Assembly: GCA_947497145.1 (NCBI GenBank)
Contig: CANMFQ010000005.1
Location: 124,001-188,000 of the forward strand
From: an uncultured Flavobacteriaceae bacterium
Lineage (GTDB): Bacteria > Bacteroidota > Bacteroidia > Flavobacteriales > Flavobacteriaceae
Length of the DNA: 64,000 bases
Direction: 5' to 3'
The notes below the pieces were generated by a model. The model saw only the letters and a program-made list of their open reading frames with translations. It had not been told where the DNA came from and ran no database searches. Below are positions 53,270 through 62,352 of this stretch, piece by piece. Within the stretch, counting starts at the first letter, position 1, and each line of letters opens with the position of its first letter. The translations under genes were made by a program, and so were the position numbers.

Positions 53270-54259
53270 TTACAAATTCCCTAAAATTTTATCCATCACC
53301 CAACTGGTATGAAGGGCAGATTTGCCTAAAGATGGATGCTCGGTTTCACCTCGTAAATGGCGAGCTATATTTTCAACATGATATTCTTGAATATGCTTAG
53401 GGTTAGCTATTTCTAAGGATTTTCTTCCATCTACATTTTGCAAAACCAGTGGTTTCTCATGAAAAACAGCAAAATCTATCTGCCCTTCACTACCCCGTAT
53501 TTCAACATAATCTTGATGTGCGGCACAGCCAAAATTCCAACTACCTTCTCCTGTAACTCCATTTTCATGCGCCCAACATGCCGTAATAGCATCCTTGGCG
53601 GTGTATAACCCCAATTGATTTTTGGCAATACCATGTGCTGTAACAATACCACCCAGTAAATAGGCAAACAAATCAAGGCCGTGAGATGCTAAATCATCAA
53701 AATAACCGCCTGGAGCAATAGTTTTATCAGTACGCCAATTGTATGCCCCGCTCAAATCCATTGCTGATGGAGGCTTACTCAAATGCCAACGAATATGCCT
53801 AACCTCCCCTATCCTTTTTTCATCTAACCATTGCTTTACCTGATTAAATCTTGGCAAGGAGCGTCGGTAATACGCCACAAATAGCGGAATACCATCCTTT
53901 TCAAAAGCCGTTTGAATGGCTAAACTATCAGCATAGCTTGGCGCCATGGGTTTTTCAATACAGCATATTTTTTGCGCTGCCGCCACTTTTAAGGCATAGT
54001 ATTTATGCGAATCAGGAGGGGTTGCGATGTACACCGCGTCGATATCGTTATCATTAATCAATGCATCGGCATCTGTATAGTGTTTAGGCACCTGATGCCG
54101 TTGCGCATAATCAACAAGCTTTTCTTCATTACGCCGCATTACGGCAAGCAGCTCAAAACCATCAGTCATTTGATAGGCAGGGCCACTCTTCACTTCAGTA
54201 ACATTACCACAGCCAATAATACCCCAACGGATTGTCTTTTCTTTTTGCCTTCTTTTCAT
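53270..54259 (-). CDS. Gfo/Idh/MocA-family oxidoreductase
   Basis: The 329-residue NAD(P)-dependent enzyme has the Rossmann motif 'IRWGIIGCGNVTEVKSG', the family 'EKP' ('CCIEKPMAPSYADS') and a C-terminal sheet domain with 'GGYFDDLASHGLDLFAYLLGG', whose Asp and His are the usual catalytic pair. It acts on a sugar or inositol-like substrate that cannot be named. Confidence 0.9.
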   Translation of the reverse strand: MKRRQKEKTIRWGIIGCGNVTEVKSGPAYQMTDGFELLAVMRRNEEKLVDYAQRHQVPKHYTDADALINDNDIDAVYIATPPDSHKYYALKVAAAQKICCIEKPMAPSYADSLAIQTAFEKDGIPLFVAYYRRSLPRFNQVKQWLDEKRIGEVRHIRWHLSKPPSAMDLSGAYNWRTDKTIAPGGYFDDLASHGLDLFAYLLGGIVTAHGIAKNQLGLYTAKDAITACWAHENGVTGEGSWNFGCAAHQDYVEIRGSEGQIDFAVFHEKPLVLQNVDGRKSLEIANPKHIQEYHVENIARHLRGETEHPSLGKSALHTSWVMDKILGNL

Positions 54260-54460
54260 AGTATACTACGGTTATTTTAATACATTTTGCTGTTAACATC
54301 AGTACCTGCTGTTCATTTATCGCGATAACTAATTGCACGTAAAATACATTAGTTGGTTGTGCTTAACACTTTTACATTTATGTATTACAAATTTAACAAA
54401 CCGCTTAAACCCGATATTGTTATCTGATAAAATTTACAAAAATTTAGCATACGTAAAATT

Positions 54461-54473
54461 ATTAGACACTAAT
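54461..54473. promoter_or_regulatory. Dyad at enhancer distance from the second sigma-54-like promoter
   Basis: ATTAG-ACA-CTAAT is a perfect 5+5 bp dyad about 85 bp upstream of the -24 box. The spacing equals that of the dyad before the TolC gene, but the sequence differs, so a different activator would be needed. Confidence 0.3.
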
Positions 54474-54553
54474 CGTAAACATATTGTACAGTGTATTACA
54501 TAGATTACCATAAAAATTGAACTAAGCTGTTGAAAATCAACTTGTTATTATTA

Positions 54554-54568
54554 TGGCATAAATTTAGC
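54554..54568 (+). promoter_or_regulatory. Candidate sigma-54 promoter of the ABC permease gene
   Basis: TGGCAT, five bases, TAGC matches TGGCAC-N5-TTGC with one mismatch in each half; both key dinucleotides GG and GC are kept at the right spacing. The start would fall near 54579, after the first ATG of the open frame and before the ATG at 54657. Confidence 0.5.
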
Positions 54569-54656
54569 TATGGTGATTTCACCTTATCTTTCTATTTTTA
54601 AGACTTACTACACAGTCCAAAACAACTACAATTTTCAATCAAAAAAAACGAGTATC

Positions 54657-57023
54657 ATGTTCAAAAACCATATTAAAATTGCGTTGAGAAGTTTAGTTAA
54701 AAGAAAGAGCTATGCTATGATAAATATAGCAGGTTTAGCTTTAGGTATTTGGTGCTGCTTAATGATTTCTTTGTGGATTATGGACGAATTTGAACAAGAT
54801 AATTTTCACGAAAATGGAAGTCGTATTTGTCAAGTTTTAAGAAACCAGTCTACTGAGAATGGATTAATAGTTACTTCGGAAGACACCGCTTACCCCATAG
54901 GTGATGCCCTCTTGGCACAAATACCTGAAATAGAAAACCAAACTAGAGTCACAAATCCCAGAAATGCAACAATTAATTTCGCAGAAAAATTGACAGCGGT
55001 TCAAATGATTGGTGCAGATTCTAGTTTTTTCAAAATATTTTCCTTCCCCTTAAAAGAAGGCTCTTCACAAAATTGCCTTCAAGATTTGAAAAACATAGTG
55101 ATTTCTGAAAGTTTGGCTCATAATTTCTTTCCAAAAGAAAATGTAGTAGGTAAAAGTTTGAAACTTACCATCAATGAAGTAGATGTTGTTTTCAATATAG
55201 CTGGTGTTTTCAAAAAACTCCCTGAGCAATCTTCTTTACAATTTGATGTTGTCATCCCTATTGATAATTACCTTCCATTTAATTCTTCTTTTAAAAGTTG
55301 GGGCAACTCATGGATGGTCACATATATACTGTTAAATGACAAAACATCTTTGATAGATATAAACCAAAAAATTAAGAATTTACCAAAAAAAGTGGCAGAC
55401 GTAGATTGGTTTACCCTGCACGCACAACCATTTAAAGACCGTTATCTCTATTCAAAATATGAAGAAGGAAAGGCTATAGGCGGAAGAATAGACTTTATTA
55501 TTCTTTTTTTCATCATTGCCTTATTCACCTTGTTGATTGCCTGTTTTAATTTTATTAATCTCACAACAGCATGGTCTATAAAAAGATCAAAAGAAGTAGG
55601 TGTAAAAAAAATATTGGGAGCAAAAAGAAGTTGGTTACTGAGCCAATTTATACTCGAATCAACCATTTTAGTCACAATGGCTGTTGGGTTAGCCATCCTT
55701 CTCGCCAAACTAAGCATGCCTGTCTTCAATGAAATAGCCTCCAAGAATATCGCTATTAATTTTACAAACTGGAATTTCTATGCCATTATTTTTGTTGTTG
55801 CATTGATTACCATAGCATTGTCTGGTATTTATCCTGCTTTTTTACTATCCTCGTTTAACCCAGTTAATGCACTAAAAGGAAGCGTTAAAGGAAGTAACAG
55901 CCCTGTTTTGTTACGAAGGGGACTGGTGGTAGTACAATTTACGCTATCAATGATTTTAGTAGCCGGCACGGTTGTAGTGTATCTACAACTACAGTTTATT
56001 CAAAGCAAAAACTTAGGATTAGATAAAGAAAATGTAATTTTTCTTCCTTTAGATGGCGAAGCTTGGAAACACGGAAATACAATAAAAACGGAGCTTGCGA
56101 AATTTTCTGAAATTAGACAAGTAAGTGCTGCTAGTGGAAACTTTAGTGAATCTATTGGAATTACAGGAGACCCCGTTTGGGAAGGGAAAAATTCAACCGA
56201 ATACAATCCTGGATTTGCTGTTTTAGATGTTGATTTTGAGTTGATGGAAATGTTGAATGTGCGCCTAAAAAAAGGACGCTTCTTCTCCAGAGAATTTGCC
56301 CATGACACTTTAAACTACATTATAAATGAACAAGCTGCAAAAGCTATGGGCATAAATGAACCCCTTGGAAAATCTCTCCGTTTTTGGGGAGAAGAAGGTG
56401 GTAAAATTGTTGGTATCGTTCATGATTTTCATTTTAGATCATTACACAGCCACATTGAACCAATGATTATCAGATGCAGACCTGCAAATACCGAACTAGT
56501 ATATGTAAAAACCATGCCCAGCAAGACCAAAGAGACTATTGCAAGGCTAGAGAGCGTTCATAAGCAGTTTAGCACACTGCCTTTTAAATACGAATTTTTA
56601 GAGGAAACCATAAAAAAAGCATATCAAGAGGAAAATAAAATATCGCAATTAGTGAGTATTTTTTCTGGTTTGGCTATTTTTATTTCATGCCTAGGCCTTT
56701 TTGGTCTTGCTGCATTTACTGCAAATCAACGTACTCGTGAAATAGCCGTACGAAAGGTTTTAGGAGCTAGTGTATTGACCTTATTTCGCATGCTTTCAAA
56801 AGATTTTTTAAAGCTTGTAGCTATAGCACTTGTACTAGCAACACCAATTACTTGGTACTATTTAAATGATTGGATACAAGGCTTCGCTTTTCATATTACA
56901 TTAAGTTGGTGGATGTTTAGTATTTCAGGTGCTCTAGTAACGATAATTGCATTTATAACGGTCAGTTATCAGACTTTAAGGGCAGCTAATAGAAACCCAG
57001 CCAAAAGTTTACGTGCAGAGTAA
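54657..57023 (+). CDS. MacB/FtsX-type ABC transporter permease
   Basis: The 788-residue protein has two repeats, each of a MacB-type periplasmic core and an FtsX domain. The first begins 'MFKNHIKIALRSLVKRKSYAMINIAGLALGIWCCLM'. FtsX parts have 'RSKEVGVKKILGAKRSWLLSQFILES' (about residue 300) and 'TREIAVRKVLGASVLTLFRMLSKDFL' (near the end). There are about eight membrane segments and no ATPase domain; the partner ATPase is not in the window. The start at 54657 is preferred over 54570, which lies inside a candidate sigma-54 promoter. Such permeases often act in antibiotic or lipoprotein export and cell envelope stress. Confidence 0.9.
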   Translation: MFKNHIKIALRSLVKRKSYAMINIAGLALGIWCCLMISLWIMDEFEQDNFHENGSRICQVLRNQSTENGLIVTSEDTAYPIGDALLAQIPEIENQTRVTNPRNATINFAEKLTAVQMIGADSSFFKIFSFPLKEGSSQNCLQDLKNIVISESLAHNFFPKENVVGKSLKLTINEVDVVFNIAGVFKKLPEQSSLQFDVVIPIDNYLPFNSSFKSWGNSWMVTYILLNDKTSLIDINQKIKNLPKKVADVDWFTLHAQPFKDRYLYSKYEEGKAIGGRIDFIILFFIIALFTLLIACFNFINLTTAWSIKRSKEVGVKKILGAKRSWLLSQFILESTILVTMAVGLAILLAKLSMPVFNEIASKNIAINFTNWNFYAIIFVVALITIALSGIYPAFLLSSFNPVNALKGSVKGSNSPVLLRRGLVVVQFTLSMILVAGTVVVYLQLQFIQSKNLGLDKENVIFLPLDGEAWKHGNTIKTELAKFSEIRQVSAASGNFSESIGITGDPVWEGKNSTEYNPGFAVLDVDFELMEMLNVRLKKGRFFSREFAHDTLNYIINEQAAKAMGINEPLGKSLRFWGEEGGKIVGIVHDFHFRSLHSHIEPMIIRCRPANTELVYVKTMPSKTKETIARLESVHKQFSTLPFKYEFLEETIKKAYQEENKISQLVSIFSGLAIFISCLGLFGLAAFTANQRTREIAVRKVLGASVLTLFRMLSKDFLKLVAIALVLATPITWYYLNDWIQGFAFHITLSWWMFSISGALVTIIAFITVSYQTLRAANRNPAKSLRAE

Positions 57024-57398
57024 TACATACCTAAAGAAAGAGAATCTATAACGCGCCCGTGTTTACTTAATAATACCTAGTTTGATATACCCCTTTTTGC
57101 ACCCAAATACTAATAAACTAATAATTAGCGCATTAAAACAAAACACAATCAACATATCAAAACTGCCTTTTACTAAATTTCCATTTTTCACTTATTAAAA
57201 AATTAGTAAAAAGAACCATATATTAAATTTTTAAGCATTAACATTTTGTTATGAATTAACGATTCATTAACTTCGGTAACGTTAACGAGATTTTTATAGA
57301 AACCGATTAAGATTACAACATTTCCCCGACAACTTGCTATTCTTATGAAGCATTAAACATCTATTTAACGAAATAACTAACTAAACACCAAAAATAAT
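57024..57398. other. Intergenic region before the susC-type gene
   Basis: The 375 AT-rich bases show no gene, no clear TAnnTTTG box close to the start, and no regulator gene such as a SusR or ECF sigma factor. Two short TTAAC/GTTAA-rich stretches (57249-57288) are the only notable pattern. Confidence 0.5.
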
Positions 57399-60300
57399 AT
57401 GAAAAAACTACTTTTTGAAAACCCTTTGCCCAAGGTCAAATGGTTTTTAATTTTCCTGTTCTGTAGCTCTTTGGGGATATCTCCCTTATTAGCGAATACC
57501 GATTTTATAACAACTGACAGCCCTATAATCGATGTTCAATCAACAATCAAAGGAGTCATTACAGATATTAATGGCACACCCTTACCAGGTGCCAATATCA
57601 TTGAAAAAGGCACTACAAATGGTGTTGTTTCTGATTTTGATGGCAATTATTCTATTCAAGTTTCTGGCTCCAATAGTATCTTAGCCTTTAGTTCACTAGG
57701 CTTCAAGACTGTTGAAAAAACTGTAGGTAGCGCAACTACCATTAATGTTACACTAGAAGAAGATTTAGAAGCCCTAGATGAAGTTATTGTTGTAGGCTAC
57801 GGAACACAACAAAAAAAAGACGTAACAGGCTCTCTTTCTCAAGTTGAAGGAAAGGCGCTAACTATTGCTCCTCCTCCAAACCTTTCTGCAGCGTTGACTG
57901 GTCAACTTTCAGGGGTAATAGCTATTCAAAGCACAGGACAGCCTGGTTTTGACAACGCAGCATTTCAAATTAGAGGGAGAAGTACAACAGGTAATAATAG
58001 CCCACTAGTACTTGTTGATGGGGTACAAAGACCTTTTCAAAGAGTAAACCCTCATGAAGTAGCTAGTATCACAGCGCTAAAAGATGCAGCCTCAACAGCT
58101 GTTTATGGGTCAAGAGCGGCAAATGGGGTACTGTTGGTTACAACGAACCGAGGAAAAATAGGTAAGCCCTCAATCAATTTTTCAAGTACCATAGGTTTTC
58201 AATCTCCCGCTGGTAGACCTGAATTGATGAATGCTAGTGAATATGTGCTTGCTTTTCGTCAAGCTTTCCGTAACGATGGCACAGCAGAAGAAGATTTACC
58301 TCATGCAGATCTAGTTTCTGCCGCCGAAAATGGAACTATCGAGAGTTTTGATTGGTGGGGTGCAACGCTTGGAAATTCAGCACCTCAAGAGCAATATAAC
58401 TTTTCGGTTAATGGTGGTAATGAAAAATTACGTTACTTTTTTTCTTACGGCTTACTCGATCAAAAGGCTTTCTATGAAAATGCAGGGTTTGACCAAAGTA
58501 GCATACGATCTAATGTAGATGCAAATATTACTGATAGATTAGTATTTAGCCTCAATTTAGCGGGACGTTTAGAAAACACCTTACGCTCAGCCGATGGCGA
58601 TGGCGAAATATTTTCGAACGCACTTAGAGCAAATCCTTTGCTCCCCATATTTGTAAACGACAGACCTGGCGGTGAAAATCTACCCCCTAATTCATTAGGT
58701 TTTGATGGTTTTAGTGGTAATTCAGTTGGCGACGCTAACAGAAATGGTAGTCGTACAATTGACCGTGATTATTTTCAAAGTAATTTTCAGTTAGAATACG
58801 AAATACCCGGAATTGAAGGTCTAAAAGCCAAGGCTATGTATTCTTATGACCGCGTATATTCTAAAGATCGTTCTTTTTTCACACCTTATATCAGTTATCA
58901 AACCAACCAGGCAACAGGAGAATTGATACCTAATGAAAGTGACAATATAAGGTCTTTAACTGAATCACGAACAGACAACACCCAACAGACCACTCAATTG
59001 AGTTTAAGCTATAAAAAAGAATGGGGCAATCATTATGTATCTGCACTCGGTCTTTTTGAACAGATAGATACAAGATTCGATTTGCTCTCTGCCTTTAGAG
59101 ATGGTTTTATATCTCCCGCCATCCAAGAATTATTCGCAGGAGGAGTTGCCAATGACGAAAACTTTGGTACCGCATCTGAAACCGCAAGACGTGGGTATGT
59201 GGGTCGAATTGATTATGGTTATAAAAACAAATATTTGCTTCAAGCAAATCTCAGATTAGACCAATCATATATTTTTCCAGAAAATAGTAGAAACGGTTAT
59301 TTTCCAGCTTTTTCAGCAGGATGGAGAATATCAGAAGAACCTTTCCTTGTGGATAATGAAGTATTGACTGATTTAAAAATGAGAGGCTCTTGGGGTATTA
59401 CAGGAAATGACCGTGTAGATCCGTTCCAATTTCTTTCAGGCTTTGAGTTTGGCGGAGGCTACGTTGAAGATGGGAATTTTCAACAAGGTATAGGCCCTAC
59501 CGTTATTGGCAATTCAATGATTACATGGGAAACGGCTACAACCACCGACATAGGGCTAGAGGCTAAATTCCTAAATGGCAAGTTTGGCTTAGAAGTAGAT
59601 TACTATACTAAACGAACAGAAGATATTCTTGCACCAAGAAGCGCTTCAGTACCTGCCACCTTTGGTGCTGAATTACCAGATGAAAACCTTGGTATTGTAG
59701 ATAGTTGGGGATGGGAATTTTCAGCGCATCACAAAAATACACTTGGTGAATTTTCATACGAAGCAAATGCCAACCTCACTATAGCCAGAAATGAAATTGT
59801 TTTTATTGACGAAGGCGCCGATGCCAACCCAGCAACCAGTAGAGAAGGTCATGAAATAGGAGCTGTATTTGGCTTACTATCAGACGGCTTATATCAAAAC
59901 CAAGCAGAAATTGATGCTGGCCCCACCCAATTTGGAGAATTAGCTCCCGGTGATATTCGTTATAAAGACATTAACGGTAGAGATGAAGCAGGTAACCTTA
60001 CTGGTATGCCTGACGGAGTTGTAAATCAAGATGACAGAACACTCATTGGCTCAAGCAACACACCAGCTTTAATCTACGGTCTTAATCTAAAAACAGGATA
60101 CAAAGGTCTTCAGCTTTCGCTAAGTTTTCAAGGGGCTACCGATTATTCTTTACGAATTCAACCTGTTGGATTTTTATTGGATGTAGGTAACAATTTCAAA
60201 GTACTTAACGACTCTTGGACAGTTGACAATCCGAATGCGCGCTATCCAAGAATTCTTTCCGATGGAAACACGAACAACAACCAAGCTAGTGACTTTTGGC

Positions 60301-60533
60301 AAGAAGAATTAAATTTTGTTCGATTAAGAAGAGCTCAATTAAGTTATGATTTCTCCAATGTTCTCACTCTTTTAGAAACAATAGGAGTTAAAAACTTAAG
60401 TGTCTCCGCTTCTGCTAGCAACCTATTTACTTGGTCTAATATCTCATTAGGAGATCCTGAAGGCAGAAACGGAAACGCACTTTTCTATCCAATTTCAAGA
60501 ACAATTTCCTTCGGTGTACAGGTAGGATTTTAA
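57399..60533 (+). CDS. SusC/RagA-family TonB-linked outer membrane transporter
   Basis: The 1044-residue protein has a signal sequence (ends near 'SPLLAN'), a carboxypeptidase-like regulatory domain (about 48-125, 'IKGVITDINGTPLPGANIIEKG'), a TonB-box region 'LDEVIVVGYGTQ', a plug ('LVDGVQRPFQRVNPHEVASI', 'TALKDAASTAVYGSRAANGV') and a 22-strand barrel ending in Phe ('ISFGVQVGF'). It takes up a large substrate, usually a glycan or peptide, with its SusD partner. The next gene encodes SusD. No glycoside hydrolase is next to it. Confidence 0.96.
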   Translation: MKKLLFENPLPKVKWFLIFLFCSSLGISPLLANTDFITTDSPIIDVQSTIKGVITDINGTPLPGANIIEKGTTNGVVSDFDGNYSIQVSGSNSILAFSSLGFKTVEKTVGSATTINVTLEEDLEALDEVIVVGYGTQQKKDVTGSLSQVEGKALTIAPPPNLSAALTGQLSGVIAIQSTGQPGFDNAAFQIRGRSTTGNNSPLVLVDGVQRPFQRVNPHEVASITALKDAASTAVYGSRAANGVLLVTTNRGKIGKPSINFSSTIGFQSPAGRPELMNASEYVLAFRQAFRNDGTAEEDLPHADLVSAAENGTIESFDWWGATLGNSAPQEQYNFSVNGGNEKLRYFFSYGLLDQKAFYENAGFDQSSIRSNVDANITDRLVFSLNLAGRLENTLRSADGDGEIFSNALRANPLLPIFVNDRPGGENLPPNSLGFDGFSGNSVGDANRNGSRTIDRDYFQSNFQLEYEIPGIEGLKAKAMYSYDRVYSKDRSFFTPYISYQTNQATGELIPNESDNIRSLTESRTDNTQQTTQLSLSYKKEWGNHYVSALGLFEQIDTRFDLLSAFRDGFISPAIQELFAGGVANDENFGTASETARRGYVGRIDYGYKNKYLLQANLRLDQSYIFPENSRNGYFPAFSAGWRISEEPFLVDNEVLTDLKMRGSWGITGNDRVDPFQFLSGFEFGGGYVEDGNFQQGIGPTVIGNSMITWETATTTDIGLEAKFLNGKFGLEVDYYTKRTEDILAPRSASVPATFGAELPDENLGIVDSWGWEFSAHHKNTLGEFSYEANANLTIARNEIVFIDEGADANPATSREGHEIGAVFGLLSDGLYQNQAEIDAGPTQFGELAPGDIRYKDINGRDEAGNLTGMPDGVVNQDDRTLIGSSNTPALIYGLNLKTGYKGLQLSLSFQGATDYSLRIQPVGFLLDVGNNFKVLNDSWTVDNPNARYPRILSDGNTNNNQASDFWQEELNFVRLRRAQLSYDFSNVLTLLETIGVKNLSVSASASNLFTWSNISLGDPEGRNGNALFYPISRTISFGVQVGF

Positions 60534-60557
60534 TAATAAACAAAAAAGACACATAAA

Positions 60558-62273
60558 ATGAGAAAAATAATAATAGGTTTGGTTTTTGGTTTAATCCTGT
60601 TTTCCTCCTGCAATGATGATTTTCTAAACAGAGAACCCATCGACCAATTAGCATCATCCGCCATCTTTAGCGATCAAGCACTTGCTAATGCATATTTAAA
60701 CAATATCATAGGCAGACTGCCAGCTGGACAGTATAACAGTCCTGGTGGAGGATATGGAAGCAGTTATTTATTGGCGTCCATTTCAGACGAAGCACGATCA
60801 AAAAGTGGTTGGATTCCATCAAATACAACCGTACGCGTTGGAAATATAAACCCTACAAATTTGGCTGGATTAGATATTTGGGCCGAAGCCTACGCTGCTA
60901 TCAGACAGGTAAACGAGTTTTTACTTGGAGTTCAAGGTACAGATTTTGATCCTGAATTTATTGCAAGTGGAAGTGCACAAGCTCGCTTTGTTAGAGCCTG
61001 GTTCTATTTTGATTTGGTTCGCAGATATGGTGACGTACCGCTATTGACCGAACCACAATCACTAGATGATGATGTTTTTCCATCACGAACTGCTACTACT
61101 GAAGTTTATCAATTTATATTTGATGAATTTAATGCTATAGCTAGTGACTTACCCAATAAATCAGAGGCTAAGACCGGTGCACTCACCAAACAAGCTGCTA
61201 TTGCGCTTAATGCACGCGCCATGCTTTACGCTAAACGTTATGAAGATGCTGCGTCACTAGCCAATCGATTAATTACTGGAGCCGAAAATGATGGTCTAGA
61301 ACTATATGGTGCTAATCCTGCCGACGCAGCTGAAGCTACTAAAAATTATGGCGAGCTCTTTCTATCGGAAGGCGGCAATATTGAAACCATCTACGAAATA
61401 ACCTTTGCTCCACCAGAAAGAACACATCAGTTTGATCGTGGCAATTTACCTGTAAGATGGCGTAATGACAATGGAGGGCAAACAGACCCAACCCAAGAGT
61501 TAGTTGATGATTTTGAGATGGCAAATGGCTTACCAATAGAAGATGCAGCTTCTGGCTACGACCCCAACAATCCGTATGCCAATAGAGATCCACGGTTTTA
61601 TGCGTCGATTTTTTATCATGGAGCCGAATGGTCACAAGTACAACCCTCACGAGGCGAACCTTTCATTGATATGGAATGGAATGCCTTCAATGAAGGTCCG
61701 GGTACGGTCAGAGATGGAAACGCTTCTATATCTGGATATCTTGTAAGAAAATGGGCAGATGCCTCTTTGGGTTTTGCTCCAGAGGGTGTAAGCAAAGTAG
61801 CCTGGCAAGAAGTCCGTTTTGCAGAGGTATTATTGATTTATGCCGAAGCAGAAAACGAAACAAATGGTCCAAGTGCTGCCGTTGAAGAGGCAATAAACAG
61901 AGTACGTAGAAGAGCAGCTTTACCAAATTTACCTAGTGGTTTATCGCAAAGCGAAATACGAGAACGCATTCGTCAAGAACGAAGAATCGAATTAGTATTT
62001 GAAAATCATAGATGGTTTGACCTTATTCGATGGGATTTAGCAAAAACAGTTTTAAACGCCACATTTCATGGTATGCGCATAGACCGCAATGGTGTTCCAA
62101 CAGCAGCAGACGGAGGACCTACTCATGTTTTTGATCCAGCGCAATTGACATTTACCTATTTTAGCACACCAGCCTTTACCAATGTGTTTCCTGATAAATA
62201 TATGCTATTACCTATTCCACAAAGTGAGATTGAATCCAATGAGAATCTAAGACCTCAAAACCCTGGATATTAA
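60558..62273 (+). CDS. SusD/RagB-family nutrient-binding lipoprotein
   Basis: The 571-residue lipoprotein starts 'MRKIIIGLVFGLILFSSC' (C18) and has the SusD layout: 'NDDFLNREPIDQLASSAIF', tetratricopeptide-like helices ('AQARFVRAWFYFDLVRRYGDVPL'), and the C-terminal 'IRERIRQERRIELVFENHRWFDLIRWDLAK' and 'YMLLPIPQSEIESNENLRPQNPGY'. It caps the SusC channel from outside. It lies 24 bases after susC. Confidence 0.96.
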   Translation: MRKIIIGLVFGLILFSSCNDDFLNREPIDQLASSAIFSDQALANAYLNNIIGRLPAGQYNSPGGGYGSSYLLASISDEARSKSGWIPSNTTVRVGNINPTNLAGLDIWAEAYAAIRQVNEFLLGVQGTDFDPEFIASGSAQARFVRAWFYFDLVRRYGDVPLLTEPQSLDDDVFPSRTATTEVYQFIFDEFNAIASDLPNKSEAKTGALTKQAAIALNARAMLYAKRYEDAASLANRLITGAENDGLELYGANPADAAEATKNYGELFLSEGGNIETIYEITFAPPERTHQFDRGNLPVRWRNDNGGQTDPTQELVDDFEMANGLPIEDAASGYDPNNPYANRDPRFYASIFYHGAEWSQVQPSRGEPFIDMEWNAFNEGPGTVRDGNASISGYLVRKWADASLGFAPEGVSKVAWQEVRFAEVLLIYAEAENETNGPSAAVEEAINRVRRRAALPNLPSGLSQSEIRERIRQERRIELVFENHRWFDLIRWDLAKTVLNATFHGMRIDRNGVPTAADGGPTHVFDPAQLTFTYFSTPAFTNVFPDKYMLLPIPQSEIESNENLRPQNPGY

Positions 62274-62294
62274 TTCGTTTTTGTTTTAGCTTGT

Positions 62295-62331
62295 TAAACT
62301 TAGTCGTAAAAATAATTTACGACTAAGTTTA
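62295..62331. repeat. 16-bp perfect stem-loop between susD and the FG-GAP gene
   Basis: TAAACTTAGTCGTAAA, AATAA, TTTACGACTAAGTTTA forms a perfect 16-bp stem with a 5-base loop, 22 bases after the susD stop codon. Only a weak T-rich tail follows, so it may act as a partial terminator or as a 3' end stabiliser of the susCD message. Confidence 0.8.
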
Positions 62332-62352
62332 CATTAATTAGAAATTCAATTC

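Larger units (their letters stand above)
54260..54656. other. Regulatory region before the ABC permease gene
   Basis: The 397 AT-rich bases hold a candidate sigma-54 promoter, an ATTAG-ACA-CTAAT dyad (54461-54473) and a GTTGA-AAA-TCAAC dyad (54529-54541). No gene or RNA was recognised. Confidence 0.55.

Noticed and set aside
54570-54656. N-terminal extension of the ABC permease
   Set aside because: It begins at a candidate sigma-54 promoter and adds residues not seen in the family.
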